Assembly (NCBI RefSeq): GCF_002869765.1
Contig: NZ_PNOR01000020.1
Coordinates: 24,173-88,172 of the forward strand
DNA: 64,000 nucleotides
Reading direction: 5' to 3'
Origin: Deinococcus planocerae
GTDB lineage: Bacteria > Deinococcota > Deinococci > Deinococcales > Deinococcaceae
In this document: positions 46,419 through 61,923 of the stretch, one piece after another
Numbering within the stretch: position 1 is the first letter of the stretch
Layout of the letters: each line of letters opens with the position of its first letter
The notes under the pieces: generated by a model
The model's input: only the letters and a program-made list of their open reading frames with translations
Told to the model about the DNA's origin: nothing
Database searches by the model: none
Program-made: the position numbers and the translations under genes

Positions 46419-46838
46419 ATGCGTCCTTTCCTCCTCCCGCTGGCCCTGGCGACCCTGCTCCCCGCGGCACACGCAGCCACGGCCTCCCCGCTGAGCGGCA
46501 CGTGGCAGCTCACCCACGTGCAGGGCCTGGGGGGCGGCCACGTCTCCCCGGGCACGGCCTACCTCGTGATCGCGGACGGCACAGTGCAGGGCCGCTTCGG
46601 GTGCGGGGGCTTCGACGGGTCCGCCCAGGCCGCCGACAGCAGGGTCGCCCTCAATGTCCGGCCTCTCGCCCCCACGCCCGGTGAACGCTGCCCCTTCGCC
46701 ATCCCGGAGGCGTTCCTCGCGGCGCTGAACGGCGCGGAGCAGTACGTCGTGGGCGGGGGGGCGGGACAACTCGTGCTGTTTTCCAAGACGACCCGGCTGA
46801 CCTTCGAGCGCCCGGGAGGCTCGGGCGACGAGCGCTAA
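46419..46838 (+). CDS. Exported META-domain (HslJ-like, DUF306) protein
   Basis: 139 residues. A Sec signal peptide ([20 protein letters not shown], cleavage after AHA) precedes a META domain: [34 protein letters not shown] (the conserved GCN/GCG-F pattern) and [28 protein letters not shown] proteins are small periplasmic or lipid-linked proteins linked to stress resistance, with no known reaction. ATG 46419 is chosen for the signal peptide. It converges with the phosphoesterase gene. Confidence 0.85.
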   Translation: MRPFLLPLALATLLPAAHAATASPLSGTWQLTHVQGLGGGHVSPGTAYLVIADGTVQGRFGCGGFDGSAQAADSRVALNVRPLAPTPGERCPFAIPEAFLAALNGAEQYVVGGGAGQLVLFSKTTRLTFERPGGSGDER

Positions 46839-46841
46839 CCC

Positions 46842-47671
46842 TCAAGCGGGCACGAAATCGAAGACGACCACCTCGGGCAGGCAGTTCAGGCGGAAGGGAA
46901 TGGTCGTCACGCCGAGCCCGCGAGAGACGAAGCCGGGCGCCGGACCCCGCACGAGGCCGGAGGCGAACCGGCGCCCATAGCGGCTGGACGTGACGACGGG
47001 CCAGGGCCCGGGCAGGCACACCTGGCCCCCGTGCGTGTGCCCGCACAGGGTGAGGCCGACGCGCCCCGGCACCTCGGGCAGGAGATCGGGGGTGTGGCTC
47101 AGGAGGAGCACGGCGCCGTGGGCCGGAGCGTGGGCGAGGGCCGCCCCCAGGTCCACCCGTCCCCGCCGCAGGTCGTCCACGCCCGCCAGGAACAGGTCCT
47201 CCCGCAGTCTCACGCCCCCGTTGCGCAGGAGGCGCACACCGGCCCGCCGGAGGTCCAGCTCGAACGCCTCCCGCACCCCCTGAACCGTTTGCCGGGAGCG
47301 CCGGGCCACCTTGCCCACGTACTCGTGGTCGTGGTTGCCCCACACCCCCCAGACGCCGAGGGGGGCGCGCAGCCGGGCGAGTTCTGGAAAGAGCGGGGCG
47401 GGGGAGACGACGGACTCGGCGTCCACGAAGTCCCCCGTGACGAGCACCACGTCGGGCCGCAGGGCCAGCGCCGCGTCCACCCACACCCGCACCGACCCGC
47501 GCCCGATGTAGGCCCCGTAGTGGAGGTCCGAAAGCAGCACCACCCGCAGCGGGGCACGCAGGCCGGGCAGCCCGCGCTCGTGGCGATTGACCTCGAAGGT
47601 GTACGCCTGCGCCAGCGCGACTCCGGCGAACGCACTCAGGCCCAGGGCGCCCAGCCAGGCCGCCGCGTGCC

Positions 47672-47675
<4 letters not shown>
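46842..47675 (-). CDS. Metallophosphoesterase, YkuE-like
   Basis: 277 residues. An N-terminal hydrophobic segment (AAWLGALGLSAFAGVALAQA) suggests membrane anchoring or export. The calcineurin-like motifs are LLSDLHYG, VLVTGDFVDAE, GVWGNHDHEY and TLCGHTHGGQVCLPG, which bind two metal ions. Homologues hydrolyse phosphoesters, some acting on lipid or UDP-diacylglucosamine. GTG 47675 overlaps the pyrC stop (GTGA 47672-47675), so it is translated from the pyr mRNA end although its role in pyrimidine synthesis is unknown. Confidence 0.9.
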
Positions 47676-48928
<1,253 letters not shown>

Positions 48929-48963
48929 TTCAGTTCCTTGAATGCAGCAGAACGCATCGGCCC

Positions 48964-49002
48964 TTTTGCTCCTCCCCCCTTGTGGGGGAGGCTGGGAGGG
49001 GG
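48964..49002. repeat. 39-bp hairpin repeat, copy 3
   Basis: The same 39 bases as 33918-33956, here between pyrB and pyrC. A related GC-rich stretch follows at about 49075-49115. Confidence 0.75.
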
Positions 49003-49118
49003 TGAACGCAAGCGACCTGCGGCGCGGCCTGTGGAAGAGGCAGGGCATCTTGCCCACGTTGGCGCCTGCGTCGTCGCCCCCTCATCCCGGCCCTCTCCCG
49101 CAGGGGGAGAGGGAGAAG

Positions 49119-50751
<1,633 letters not shown>

Positions 50752-50755
50752 CTTC

Positions 50756-50800
<45 letters not shown>

Positions 50801-50841
50801 CTGAGAAAGGCCGGGGGGCGTGTCTGCCCGCTGCCCCGGGG

Positions 50842-50847
50842 AGTGTA
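50842..50847 (-). promoter_or_regulatory. Putative -10 box TACACT of the pyr operon
   Basis: TACACT on the minus strand, about 90 bases before the leader ORF and upstream of both PyrR motifs. The -35 is weak. Confidence 0.5.
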
Positions 50848-50919
50848 CACCGGGGCGAGGCAGGTGGGGAGGGGATGACCAAAGCTCAGCCTGACCGCCC
50901 CCTTAAAGACGCACTAAAC

Positions 50920-50948
50920 TTGACACGTCGGCACTCAGGTTTTAAGCT
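50920..50948 (+). promoter_or_regulatory. hsp20 promoter (TTGACA-17-TAAGCT)
   Basis: Consensus -35 TTGACA (50920-50925) and -10 TAAGCT (50943-50948), 17 bases apart, about 70 bases before the ATG. Confidence 0.7.
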
Positions 50949-51018
50949 ATAGGCAGTTGAGCGGAGGGCGATGCAGGAGCTGCCGAGCCGCTTCCAGTCA
51001 CAGGAGGTAACGACCTTG

Positions 51019-51519
<501 letters not shown>

Positions 51520-51536
51520 GCCTCTCCCAGACGAAA

Positions 51537-51570
51537 CTCCCGCCGGGCATCACCTCGGCGGGAGCTTTGC
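51537..51570. terminator. Terminator after hsp20
   Basis: A perfect 9-bp CTCCCGCCG/CGGCGGGAG stem (51537-51545 with 51556-51564), then CTTTGCT. It may also serve the ABC operon on the other strand. Confidence 0.75.
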
Positions 51571-51592
51571 TGTCTGGAACAGGGGAGGCGGC

Positions 51593-52420
<828 letters not shown>

Positions 52421-52422
52421 GG

Positions 52423-53418
52423 TCACGCCTTCCTCCGCGAAATCTGGTCCACGGCGACCGCCAGGATGGTGAGCAGGCCGGTGATGATGTACTGGTACAC
52501 CGAGGGCACGCCCATCAGGGTCAGGCCGTTGGTGAACACGCCGACGATCAAGGCCCCCAGCAGCGTGCCGATGATCGCGCCCCGCCCCCCGAAGAGCGAG
52601 GTGCCGCCCAGCACCACGGCGGTGATCGACGCCAGCGCCTCGGTCTGCCCGGCGTTGGGGTCGCCCACGCCCGTGCGCGCGGTCAGCAGCAGCGCGGCGA
52701 TCCCGTAGGTCAGCCCCGCCAGCGTGTAGACCATCAGCAGCACCCGGTTCGTGGGAATGCCCGTCAGGCGCGCAGCCTCCGGGTTGTTGCCGACCGCGTA
52801 GAGGTGACGGCCCGGCGAGGTCTGCGTCAGGATGAGGTGGGTGAGAAGGTAGAGCGCCAGCATCAGCAGGGTGCCGTAGGTCCAGGTCGTCGTTCCGATC
52901 TGGAAGGTGGAGCCGAAGAAGGTCAGCGGCGCGGGCAGGTTCGAGACCGTCTCCGAGCGCGAGTAGACCTGCGTCACCCCGAAGACGATGCCGAACATGC
53001 CCAGCGTGACGATGAAGGGTGGCAGCCGCAGCCGCGTGATCAGCAGGCCGTTGATCCACCCGATGAAGGTGGTGGCGAGCAGCCCCAGCCCGATGGCGAG
53101 GAAGGGGTTCAGGCCCGAGTTCACCGCCAGCCGGGTCATCACCACGCCGCCGAGCGCCATCATCACGCCCGCCGCGAGGTCGATGCCCGAGGTCAGGATG
53201 ATCAGGGTCTGCCCGATGGCGAGCACCGCGACGTAGGAGACCTGTTGGAAGATCAGGGAGAAGTTCTGCGGGCTCAGGAAGCGGTCGGACTGGGTGGAGA
53301 AGAAGATGACGGCGAGCAGCAGCGCGAGCAGCGGCCCCAGGATGGCGATGTTGGGCAGCCGCTCGCGCAGGGTGAGGCGGTCGGGGGCCTTGGCGAGGGG
53401 GGCAGGAGGGGTGGTCAT
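52423..53418 (-). CDS. Monosaccharide ABC transporter permease (FrcC/RbsC-like)
   Basis: 331 residues with about eight to ten membrane segments, the family core ILTSGIDLAAGVMMALGGVV, LPPFIVTLGMFGIVFGV, and the coupling region YAVGNNPEAARLTGIPTNRVLL, then LGGTSLFGGRGAIIGTLLGALIVGVFTNGL. It forms the inner-membrane channel for a pentose or hexose imported with the binding protein encoded upstream. Confidence 0.93.
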   Translation of the reverse strand: MTTPPAPLAKAPDRLTLRERLPNIAILGPLLALLLAVIFFSTQSDRFLSPQNFSLIFQQVSYVAVLAIGQTLIILTSGIDLAAGVMMALGGVVMTRLAVNSGLNPFLAIGLGLLATTFIGWINGLLITRLRLPPFIVTLGMFGIVFGVTQVYSRSETVSNLPAPLTFFGSTFQIGTTTWTYGTLLMLALYLLTHLILTQTSPGRHLYAVGNNPEAARLTGIPTNRVLLMVYTLAGLTYGIAALLLTARTGVGDPNAGQTEALASITAVVLGGTSLFGGRGAIIGTLLGALIVGVFTNGLTLMGVPSVYQYIITGLLTILAVAVDQISRRKA

Positions 53419-53510
53419 GCGCCGAAGTCTTCCTTTGCGGGTGAAGGCGGGGGAAGGCCAGCCTGAAGCGGACCTTCCCCCTGGGTCTGGGGCGCGTCAG
53501 GCGCCGGGGC

Positions 53511-54533
53511 TTACTGGCCCCAGCAGTTGGCGAGGCCGTACTGCACGCTCTGGCTGGGCACGCCGGACACCGCCCTCGCGGCGATCAGGTTCACGCCCGT
53601 GTCGGTGTAGCCGCTCCTCACCTTCTTGCCGGTCTTGGCGAACTCCACGCCCGCCGCCACGCCGAGGGCCGCCATCTTCAGCGGGTACTGCTGCGAGGTC
53701 GCCGCGAAGACGCCGCTTTGCACCCCGCGCACGCCGTTGCAGCCGCCGTCCACCGAGACGATCATCACGGCCTTGTCCTTGCCCGCGTTCTTCAGCGCCT
53801 GGTGCGCGCCGTACCCGGCGGGCTCGTTGATCGTGTACACGAGGTTGATGTCGGGGTTTTTCTGGAGGCAGTTTTCCATCGCGGTCTGCCCCTTGGCCTG
53901 GTCGCCGAAGGAGTCCTGCGCGCACACCACCACGCCGCCGATCACATTGGTGGGGGTCTGGGCCGTGATCGCCTTGCCGGAGCTGTCCTTCACGCCCAGC
54001 CCGGCCAGGAAGCCGTTGTGCCGGGCGATGCCCACCGGATGCCCCGGGAAGAGGTCGAGGGTGGCGACCTTGAGGGGCTTATTGCCCATCGCGGCCTTCG
54101 CGTAGCGCCCGATCAGGACCCCCGCCTGGAAGTTGTTCGTGGCGAACAGGGCGTCGGACGCACTCGCCGGGTCGGTGGGCGAGTCGAGCGCGATGACCTG
54201 CACGCCCTGGGCCTGCGCCTTTTTGATCGCGGGGATGATCGCCTTGGAGTCCGCCGGGGTGATCAGGATGGTCTTCGCGCCCGCCGCGACCATGTTCTCG
54301 ATGGCGGTGACCTGCGAGGCGTTGTCGTTGTCCGCCTTGCCCGCCGCCGTCATCAGCCGCGCCCCGAGGCGGGTGGCCTCCTTCTGGGCGCCCTCTTTCA
54401 TCTTCACGAAAAAGGGGTTGGTGTCCGTCTTCGTGATCAGCCCGATCACAGGCTGGTTCCCCTGCGCGAACGCGAGGCCAAGGACGGTGGCGGCGGCGAG
54501 GGCGGCGGTCACGAGCTTGGTGGGGGTACGCAT
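53511..54533 (-). CDS. Periplasmic monosaccharide-binding protein (FrcB-like)
   Basis: 340 residues. A signal peptide (MRTPTKLVTAALAAATVLGLAFA) is followed by the type I periplasmic-binding fold: IGLITKTDTNPFFVKMKEGAQ, ILITPADSKAIIPAIKKAQAQG, VIALDSPTD, GFLAGLGV and DINLVYTINEPAGYGAHQAL. It resembles fructose/ribose-type binders; the exact sugar is not shown by sequence. The gap of 92 bases to the permease gene is typical where the binding protein is made in excess. Confidence 0.92.
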   Translation of the reverse strand: MRTPTKLVTAALAAATVLGLAFAQGNQPVIGLITKTDTNPFFVKMKEGAQKEATRLGARLMTAAGKADNDNASQVTAIENMVAAGAKTILITPADSKAIIPAIKKAQAQGVQVIALDSPTDPASASDALFATNNFQAGVLIGRYAKAAMGNKPLKVATLDLFPGHPVGIARHNGFLAGLGVKDSSGKAITAQTPTNVIGGVVVCAQDSFGDQAKGQTAMENCLQKNPDINLVYTINEPAGYGAHQALKNAGKDKAVMIVSVDGGCNGVRGVQSGVFAATSQQYPLKMAALGVAAGVEFAKTGKKVRSGYTDTGVNLIAARAVSGVPSQSVQYGLANCWGQ

Positions 54534-54669
54534 GGTCTTCTCCTGGGCTTGAAGGGGGGCGGGGGGCCGGGGGCGGACAGGAAGGGGAAGGGCGAGGCGG
54601 GGAGGAATCAGGGGCCTGGAACGGTGCCGAGGGCGGCGCCGGGCGGGTTGGCGAGGTGCGGCGGGGCGG

Positions 54670-55707
54670 TCACGGCGAACCCGCCGGGTGGGGCTGCGGG
54701 CGGGGCTGCCCCGCGGGGGGAGCCACCGAGTCCCGCTCGATGAAGGTGGTCTTCAGCCGCACGGCGGTGGGGACCTCCTCGCCCGCGAGCCGGGCGAGCA
54801 GCGTGCGGCAGGCGAGCGCCCCGAGCTCGTATTCGGGCTGCGCGACCACCGTGAGGGCCGGGAGGATGGTCTGGGCCCAGCGCGAGTCGTCGAAGGCCAC
54901 GACGGAAAGGTCGCCCGGCAGGCGCAGCCCCAGCTCGCGGGTGGCGAGCACGGCGCCTACGGTCATCTCGTTGTTGCCCACAAACAAGGCGGTGGGGCGC
55001 TCCCCGGCGGGCAGGGCGAGCAGGGCGTGGGCGGCGGCGCGGCCCCCCGCCTCGCGGTGGTCGCCCGGCAGCACGAGTTCGGGGCGGTAGGGGATGCCCG
55101 CGTCCGCCAGCGCCCGGCGGTAGCCCTCGTGCCGCTCGATGGCGGTGCTGATGTCGCGCCGTCCCACGATCATGCCGATGCGGCGGTGCCCGTGCGCGGC
55201 GAGGTGCGACACCGCCCGCTCTGCCCCCGCCTCGTTGTCCACCAGAACCGTGTGCGCGTTCGCGCGACCGCTCGCCCGGTCGAGTTCGATCACCGGGAGG
55301 CCCGGCAGCAGGTCGAGGTTGGTGTGGGTGGCGGGCGTGGGCACCACGATGAGTCCGCGCGGCAGGTGCCCGCGCAGCGTCTCGAAGGCCCGGCGCTCCC
55401 GGGCGGACTCCTCGTCCGAGTTGAACATCAAGACCGTGTAGCCCTGCGCCTCGGCCACGTCCTGCACGCCCTTGGCAAGCGTCGCGTGAAAGGGGTTGAG
55501 GATGTCGGTGACCACCAGCCCCAGCGTGCGGCTCCCGCGCTGGCGCAGGCTGCGCGCGAGCACGTTGGGCTGGTACCCCAGCGTCCGCGCCGCGTGCTGC
55601 ACCCGCTCCCGCGTCGCCTCGGCCACCAGCTCCGGCTTCGTGAGCGCCCGCGACGCCGTGGCCGCCGACACCTGCGCGAGTTTGGCGACGTCTTCCAGAC
55701 CGATCAT
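54670..55707 (-). CDS. LacI-family transcriptional regulator of the sugar transporter
   Basis: 345 residues. The first 60 hold the LacI helix-turn-helix and hinge (LEDVAKLAQVSAATASRALTKP, then TLGYQPNVLARSL). A periplasmic-binding-like sugar domain follows, with GLVVTDILNPFHATLAKGV, VDNEAGAERAVSHLAAHGHRRIG and VVAFDDSRWAQTILPALT. The C-terminus is proline-rich. It is the first gene of its own operon with the ABC transporter and has two operator-like palindromes upstream, one over its start codon, so it represses itself and the transporter until sugar binds. Confidence 0.93.
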   Translation of the reverse strand: MIGLEDVAKLAQVSAATASRALTKPELVAEATRERVQHAARTLGYQPNVLARSLRQRGSRTLGLVVTDILNPFHATLAKGVQDVAEAQGYTVLMFNSDEESARERRAFETLRGHLPRGLIVVPTPATHTNLDLLPGLPVIELDRASGRANAHTVLVDNEAGAERAVSHLAAHGHRRIGMIVGRRDISTAIERHEGYRRALADAGIPYRPELVLPGDHREAGGRAAAHALLALPAGERPTALFVGNNEMTVGAVLATRELGLRLPGDLSVVAFDDSRWAQTILPALTVVAQPEYELGALACRTLLARLAGEEVPTAVRLKTTFIERDSVAPPAGQPRPQPHPAGSP

Positions 55708-55720
55708 GCAAACGGTTTCA
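55707..55720. promoter_or_regulatory. LacI-type operator O2 (TGCAAACGGTTTCA)
   Basis: A 14-bp LacI-family palindrome that overlaps the first base of the lacI start codon. It differs by one base from the copy at 55820. Confidence 0.75.
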
Positions 55721-55819
55721 CTTTCACGAAGGGGCTGCGAGGCTCCCGGCAGGAGGCCCCGAAGGACGGCTCAGCCGTTGAGAAGGGGCCATCCTCTGGA
55801 GAGCGCCCCAGCTCGGAAA

Positions 55820-55833
55820 TGCAAACGATTTCA
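55820..55833. promoter_or_regulatory. LacI-type operator O1 (TGCAAACGATTTCA)
   Basis: Lies just after the predicted transcript start of the lacI operon, 113 bases from O2, which would allow blocking and looping. Confidence 0.75.
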
Positions 55834-55847
55834 ACTTGCGTGAGGCG

Positions 55848-55876
55848 AGTCTGCTCGACCGCGGGCGAAATGTCAA
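55848..55876 (-). promoter_or_regulatory. lacI operon promoter (TTGACA-17-CAGACT)
   Basis: -35 TTGACA (55871-55876) and -10 CAGACT (55848-55853), 17 bases apart, on the minus strand. Operator O1 begins about 15 bases downstream of the -10. Confidence 0.6.
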
Positions 55877-56007
55877 GCTCTCCTCAAAGAGGCGGGGAAG
55901 GCGTCCTGCGGGGGTGTGTTCCAGGCCACGCTCCCGTGCGTGCGGGCGGTGAGGCTTTCGTTTTCGTGTAGGGGCGGGTGGGGGCCCTGCGCTAGCCTGC
56001 GGGCCAG

Positions 56008-58104
<2,097 letters not shown>

Positions 58105-58125
<21 letters not shown>

Positions 58126-58223
58126 CAGCGCTCCTCAAGGGGAGCCAGGGACGACCTTTGCGCTAGAATACCAGTTCTGTTGCCTCCCTTGAAGAGGACT
58201 CGCAAAGCTGCGCAGCAGAGGGG
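58105..58223. repeat. 119-bp palindromic repeat, divergent copy
   Basis: Starts CCCCTCGGTCAGCCCCGCTG inside the end of the ABC-F gene and ends GCAGCAGAGGGG. It shares the CTCAAGGGGAGCC core with the 22649 copy but has a different middle. Confidence 0.6.
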
Positions 58224-58280
58224 TTAAGCGGGCCGCCGCAGTCTTCTCCCACTTCCCCCTAACCTCTTCCCGCGCCCCGC

Positions 58281-58286
58281 TATACT
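58281..58286 (+). promoter_or_regulatory. Putative -10 box TATACT
   Basis: TATACT ends 7 bases before the ATG at 58294; leaderless transcript predicted. Confidence 0.55.
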
Positions 58287-58293
58287 CCCCGGC

Positions 58294-58752
<459 letters not shown>

Positions 58753-58760
58753 GCGGGAGC

Positions 58761-58804
58761 AGGGACAGGGCCGCCCCGCGTACCTGGGCGGCCCTGTCCC
58801 TTTG
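58761..58804. terminator. Strong bidirectional terminator
   Basis: A perfect 16-bp stem AGGGACAGGGCCGCCC with its complement (58761-58776 with 58786-58801) and a 9-base loop, then TTT. It ends the gene at 58294 and probably the convergent gene at 58817. Confidence 0.85.
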
Positions 58805-58816
58805 GTCCCGGGACGC

Positions 58817-59869
58817 TCAGCCGTGCCGGGCCAGGAAGGCCTCCCGCTCCATCCAGGCCAGCCGGGGCTCGGTCTCCGAGGGCGCGACCCGCGTGCCGTA
58901 CACGAGGCGCATCACCCGGAAGCCCAGCCCGTACACCCGGGCCTGGGCGGGCGGCAGGCTCATCACCGTGAAGCCGTTTTTCTCCAGCGGCCCGTGGAAG
59001 AGGGTGACGGCGAAGACGGCGCGGGCCTCACGGAACTCGGGCCGTTCGCGCAGCGCCCGGGCCACGTCCCGCAGCGAACGCTGGTAGGCGCGGTAGGCCG
59101 CCAGCGAACTCCGCGCGTTGAGGCCGACCAGGCGCGGGCTGTGCAGGTGCAGCTCGGCGGCGAGGCTGCCCGGCGGGAAGGGCAGCGGGCCCGGCCTGGG
59201 CCGCAGGGCCACCCGCATCACCGCGTCGGCCCGCTCGGTGAGGGGCCGCACCCCGTGCGCGCGGGCGAAGCGGTCGTCCACGAGGCGGCGGTACACGTGG
59301 ATGAGCAGGTCGCGCGGCGTGGCGGGCCGCACCTCCGGCAGCTCCCGCACGGGGACGGGCCGGTAGCCCAGCGCCCCCAGCCGGGCGAGCGCGGCGGGCA
59401 GGTCGTTGGGAGACACCCGCAGGGTCAGGCCCGGTTCCGGCGCCGGGGAGGGCAGGGGGAGCGGGCGAACCCCCCGGGCGGCCAGGGCGCGGAGCTGACC
59501 CAGGCCCAGGGCGTCGGGGGCCCAGGCGGTCACGGCACCCCCCGCCGCCACGTCGAGGCCGGGGAGCCCGGCGGGGTCCCCCTGCCCGGCGACCTCGTGC
59601 CCGGCGCCCGCGGCGAGCCGCACCCCTTCCGGGTCGAGGGCCGCCAGCCGGGCCGGGACGAGCAGGGTCGCCCGCACCCCGGCGTTGTCCAGAACCGCGA
59701 GCCCCCCCCGCAGCTCGGCGGGCGTGGCGACGGGGACGGTCAGGCCCAGGCGGGGGTCGCCGGGGTGACCGCCGTGCCAGGCCCCGTGGGCTCCCGCCCG
59801 CACGAGGGCGCGCACGAGCGGCGCGCGCAGGGGGAGACGGGGGCGACGGTCGCGGCGCGCAGCGGTCAT
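58817..59869 (-). CDS. YkoP-like protein with a degenerate polysaccharide-deacetylase N-terminus
   Basis: 350 residues. Residues 40-190 follow the NodB deacetylase outline (LGLTVPVATPAELRGGLAVL, RATLLVPARLAAL, AGAGHEVAGQG), but the metal-binding TFDDGP and HxxxH motifs are absent. Residues 190-345 match the YkoP-type domain (LLIHVYRRLVDDRFARAHGV, LAAELHLHSPRLVGLNARSS, LFHGPLEKNGFTVMSL, VYGLGFRVMRLVYGTRV). Such proteins occur beside lipid-glycan genes. It is divergent from a glycosyltransferase gene, consistent with an envelope role. The function is unknown. Confidence 0.7.
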   Translation of the reverse strand: MTAARRDRRPRLPLRAPLVRALVRAGAHGAWHGGHPGDPRLGLTVPVATPAELRGGLAVLDNAGVRATLLVPARLAALDPEGVRLAAGAGHEVAGQGDPAGLPGLDVAAGGAVTAWAPDALGLGQLRALAARGVRPLPLPSPAPEPGLTLRVSPNDLPAALARLGALGYRPVPVRELPEVRPATPRDLLIHVYRRLVDDRFARAHGVRPLTERADAVMRVALRPRPGPLPFPPGSLAAELHLHSPRLVGLNARSSLAAYRAYQRSLRDVARALRERPEFREARAVFAVTLFHGPLEKNGFTVMSLPPAQARVYGLGFRVMRLVYGTRVAPSETEPRLAWMEREAFLARHG

Positions 59870-59959
59870 GCGCCACTGTAGCGGCGGCGGGCGCGTGAGG
59901 ATTTCTGAAGGCCGATGAAGGCCAGAATCAGCCGCGGCATCGTATGCTCTCGGGCAGTG

Positions 59960-60007
59960 ATGCTTCAGCTTTCCTTTAACAACCGGACGGATGCGGGGGG
60001 CCTGTGA
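59960..60007 (+). CDS. Upstream [18 protein letters not shown] before the glycosyltransferase
   Basis: 15 codons starting at ATG 59960, 11 bases after a TATGCT box; its TGA overlaps the GTG of the next gene (60004-60007). The coupling could feed ribosomes to the GTG, which has no clear ribosome site of its own. Codon use is AT-richer than its surroundings. Possibly a leader ORF; unproven. Confidence 0.4.
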   Translation: MLQLSFNNRTDAGGL

Positions 60008-61188
60008 GACCTCTGCGTATCGGTCTGTTCACCGACACCTTCTTGCCCGACCAGAACGGCATCGTCACCAGCGTCGGGCTCCTGAGTGACGAACTGCGGG
60101 CGCGGGGGCACCACGTCGAGGTGGTCGCCCCCTTCTTTCCGGAGCAGCGGGGCGACCGGCCCGACGTGCGCCGCGTCTCCAGCGTCCGGTACGTCTTCTT
60201 GCCGACCTACCGCCTGGCCTGGCCCACCCGCAAGGACTTCGAGCGGCAGTACGATCTCGTCCACACGCACACGCCGCTCACCCTGGGGCTGGCGGGCGCG
60301 CGGCTGGCGCGCAAGTGGCGGGTGCCCCACGTCGCCACGTACCACACCCACATCGAGGCGTACACCCACTACCTCCCCGGCCTGACGCCCATCCAGAGGC
60401 ACACCGGGGTCGTCACCCGGATCATGGGGTTGTACTACCGCCGCGCCCAGGCCGTGATCACCCCCACCGCCGCCATGCTCGACGTGACCCAGGCGATGGG
60501 CGTGAGAAACCCGGTCGTCATCCCCACCGCCGCCCGGCCCGAGGTGCTGCGGTCGGCGCCTCCCATCGAAAGTCCCTGGCCCGCAGGCACGCGGCGGCTG
60601 CTCAGCGTGGGCCGCCTCGCCCGCGAGAAGCGCTTCGACCTCGTGCTCGACGCGCTCGCCGGGCTGCCGGGCGCGCACCTCGTCGTGCTGGGGGAGGGGC
60701 CGGAGCGTGGGCACCTCGTGGCCCACGCCGAGCGGCTGGGGGTGGCGGACCGGGTGAGCTTTCTGGGCGTGCGGCCCTGGACCGAGATCGGGGCGTACTA
60801 CCGCCTCGCCGAACTCTTCCTCTTCGCCAGCGACACCGAGACGCAGGGCCTCGTTCTCCAGGAGGCGCAACTGATGGGCGTGCCCGTCGTGGCGGTCGGG
60901 GCGCGCGGCACGCTGAGCGGGGCGGCGCACGGGGAGAGCGGCTTCCTGGCCCTGCCCGGGGACGTGCCCGCCCTCACCCGCCACGCCGCCGAGGTGCTGG
61001 GCGACCCGGCGCTGTGGGCGCGGCTCTCGCGGGGGGCGCGGGCCTTCGGCGCGGCCTGGACGCCGGGCGGGGTGGCCGAGCGGGTGCTCGACGTGTACGC
61101 GGACGTGCTGGGCACGCCGCGCGAGGTCGCGTTTCCGGCGGAGGCCGCCTCCCTCACTCCCCGAAATACCCCCTGGTATGACCGCTGA
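60004..61188 (+). CDS. Glycosyltransferase family 4 (diacylglycerol- or lipid-glycosylating type)
   Basis: 394 residues of the GT-B fold. The N-terminal domain begins [20 protein letters not shown] and includes [20 protein letters not shown] and [17 protein letters not shown], as in processive diacylglycerol glucosyltransferases and PimB-like enzymes. The C-terminal nucleotide-sugar domain has [30 protein letters not shown], and the E-X7-E segment [18 protein letters not shown]. Probable substrate: UDP- or GDP-sugar plus a membrane lipid. GTG 60004. Its 3' end overlaps the convergent GT2 gene by 35 bases. Confidence 0.9.
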   Translation: MRPLRIGLFTDTFLPDQNGIVTSVGLLSDELRARGHHVEVVAPFFPEQRGDRPDVRRVSSVRYVFLPTYRLAWPTRKDFERQYDLVHTHTPLTLGLAGARLARKWRVPHVATYHTHIEAYTHYLPGLTPIQRHTGVVTRIMGLYYRRAQAVITPTAAMLDVTQAMGVRNPVVIPTAARPEVLRSAPPIESPWPAGTRRLLSVGRLAREKRFDLVLDALAGLPGAHLVVLGEGPERGHLVAHAERLGVADRVSFLGVRPWTEIGAYYRLAELFLFASDTETQGLVLQEAQLMGVPVVAVGARGTLSGAAHGESGFLALPGDVPALTRHAAEVLGDPALWARLSRGARAFGAAWTPGGVAERVLDVYADVLGTPREVAFPAEAASLTPRNTPWYDR

Positions 61189-61870
61189 GGTTTTGCGCGT
61201 GGCGCCACAGGAAGGGCAGCCAGCCCCCCTCCAGCCGCCGCGCGCTCGTCTCCACCAGGGCGCCGGGGACGTAGGCGACCTCGCCGAGCCGCCCGAGCGA
61301 CCGCCCCAGCAGCACGTCCTCGTAAGCCTCCACGTCGGGGTAGCCGCCCGCAAGGTGAGCCGCCCCGCGCGAAAAGGCCATGTTCGCCCCCGCGAGGTTG
61401 GGGCGTCCGGCCACCGCGCAGGCGTGCAGGAAGGTGCCGTAGGCGAGTCCCGAGAGCGCCGCCACGGGCCGCGACACGCCGCAAAAGCGCATCGGCCCGT
61501 AGAGGGCGACCCGGCCACAGCCCCCCGGCCCGGCGTCCCCCTTTCCGGCGGCCCCACTTCCGACAGCCTCGGCGAAGCGCGCGAGCCACTCGGGGCAGGG
61601 CAACGAGTCGGCGTCGGTGGAGGCGACCCAGGGCGTGCGCGCGGCGTCCAGGCCCGCCTGGCGGGTGGGGGCGATGCCGCGCACGTGGCAGGAGACGACC
61701 GTGGCGCCCCAGGCCCGCGCGACCGCCGCCGTGTCGTCCTGGCTGGCGTTGTCCACGACGATCACTGCCGCGGGGGGATGAAGCTGGCGTTCCAGGGCGC
61801 GCAGGGTGAGGGGCAGGTACTTCGCCTCGTTGCGCGCGGGAATCACGACCGTGAAGTCCGGCACGGGCAC
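61154..61870 (-). CDS. Glycosyltransferase family 2
   Basis: 238 residues of GT-A fold: [42 protein letters not shown], the metal-binding DAD of [18 protein letters not shown], and [20 protein letters not shown], then EDVLLGRSL. It would transfer a sugar from a nucleotide sugar to a lipid or glycan. No membrane anchor is seen. Its end overlaps the GT4 gene on the other strand. Confidence 0.9.
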   Translation of the reverse strand: MPVPDFTVVIPARNEAKYLPLTLRALERQLHPPAAVIVVDNASQDDTAAVARAWGATVVSCHVRGIAPTRQAGLDAARTPWVASTDADSLPCPEWLARFAEAVGSGAAGKGDAGPGGCGRVALYGPMRFCGVSRPVAALSGLAYGTFLHACAVAGRPNLAGANMAFSRGAAHLAGGYPDVEAYEDVLLGRSLGRLGEVAYVPGALVETSARRLEGGWLPFLWRHAQNLSGHTRGYFGE

Positions 61871-61923
61871 AGGCTAGCAGGTGATCGCGAAATCCCCGCC
61901 ACCCCAGCAGTGGGGGGACGGGC

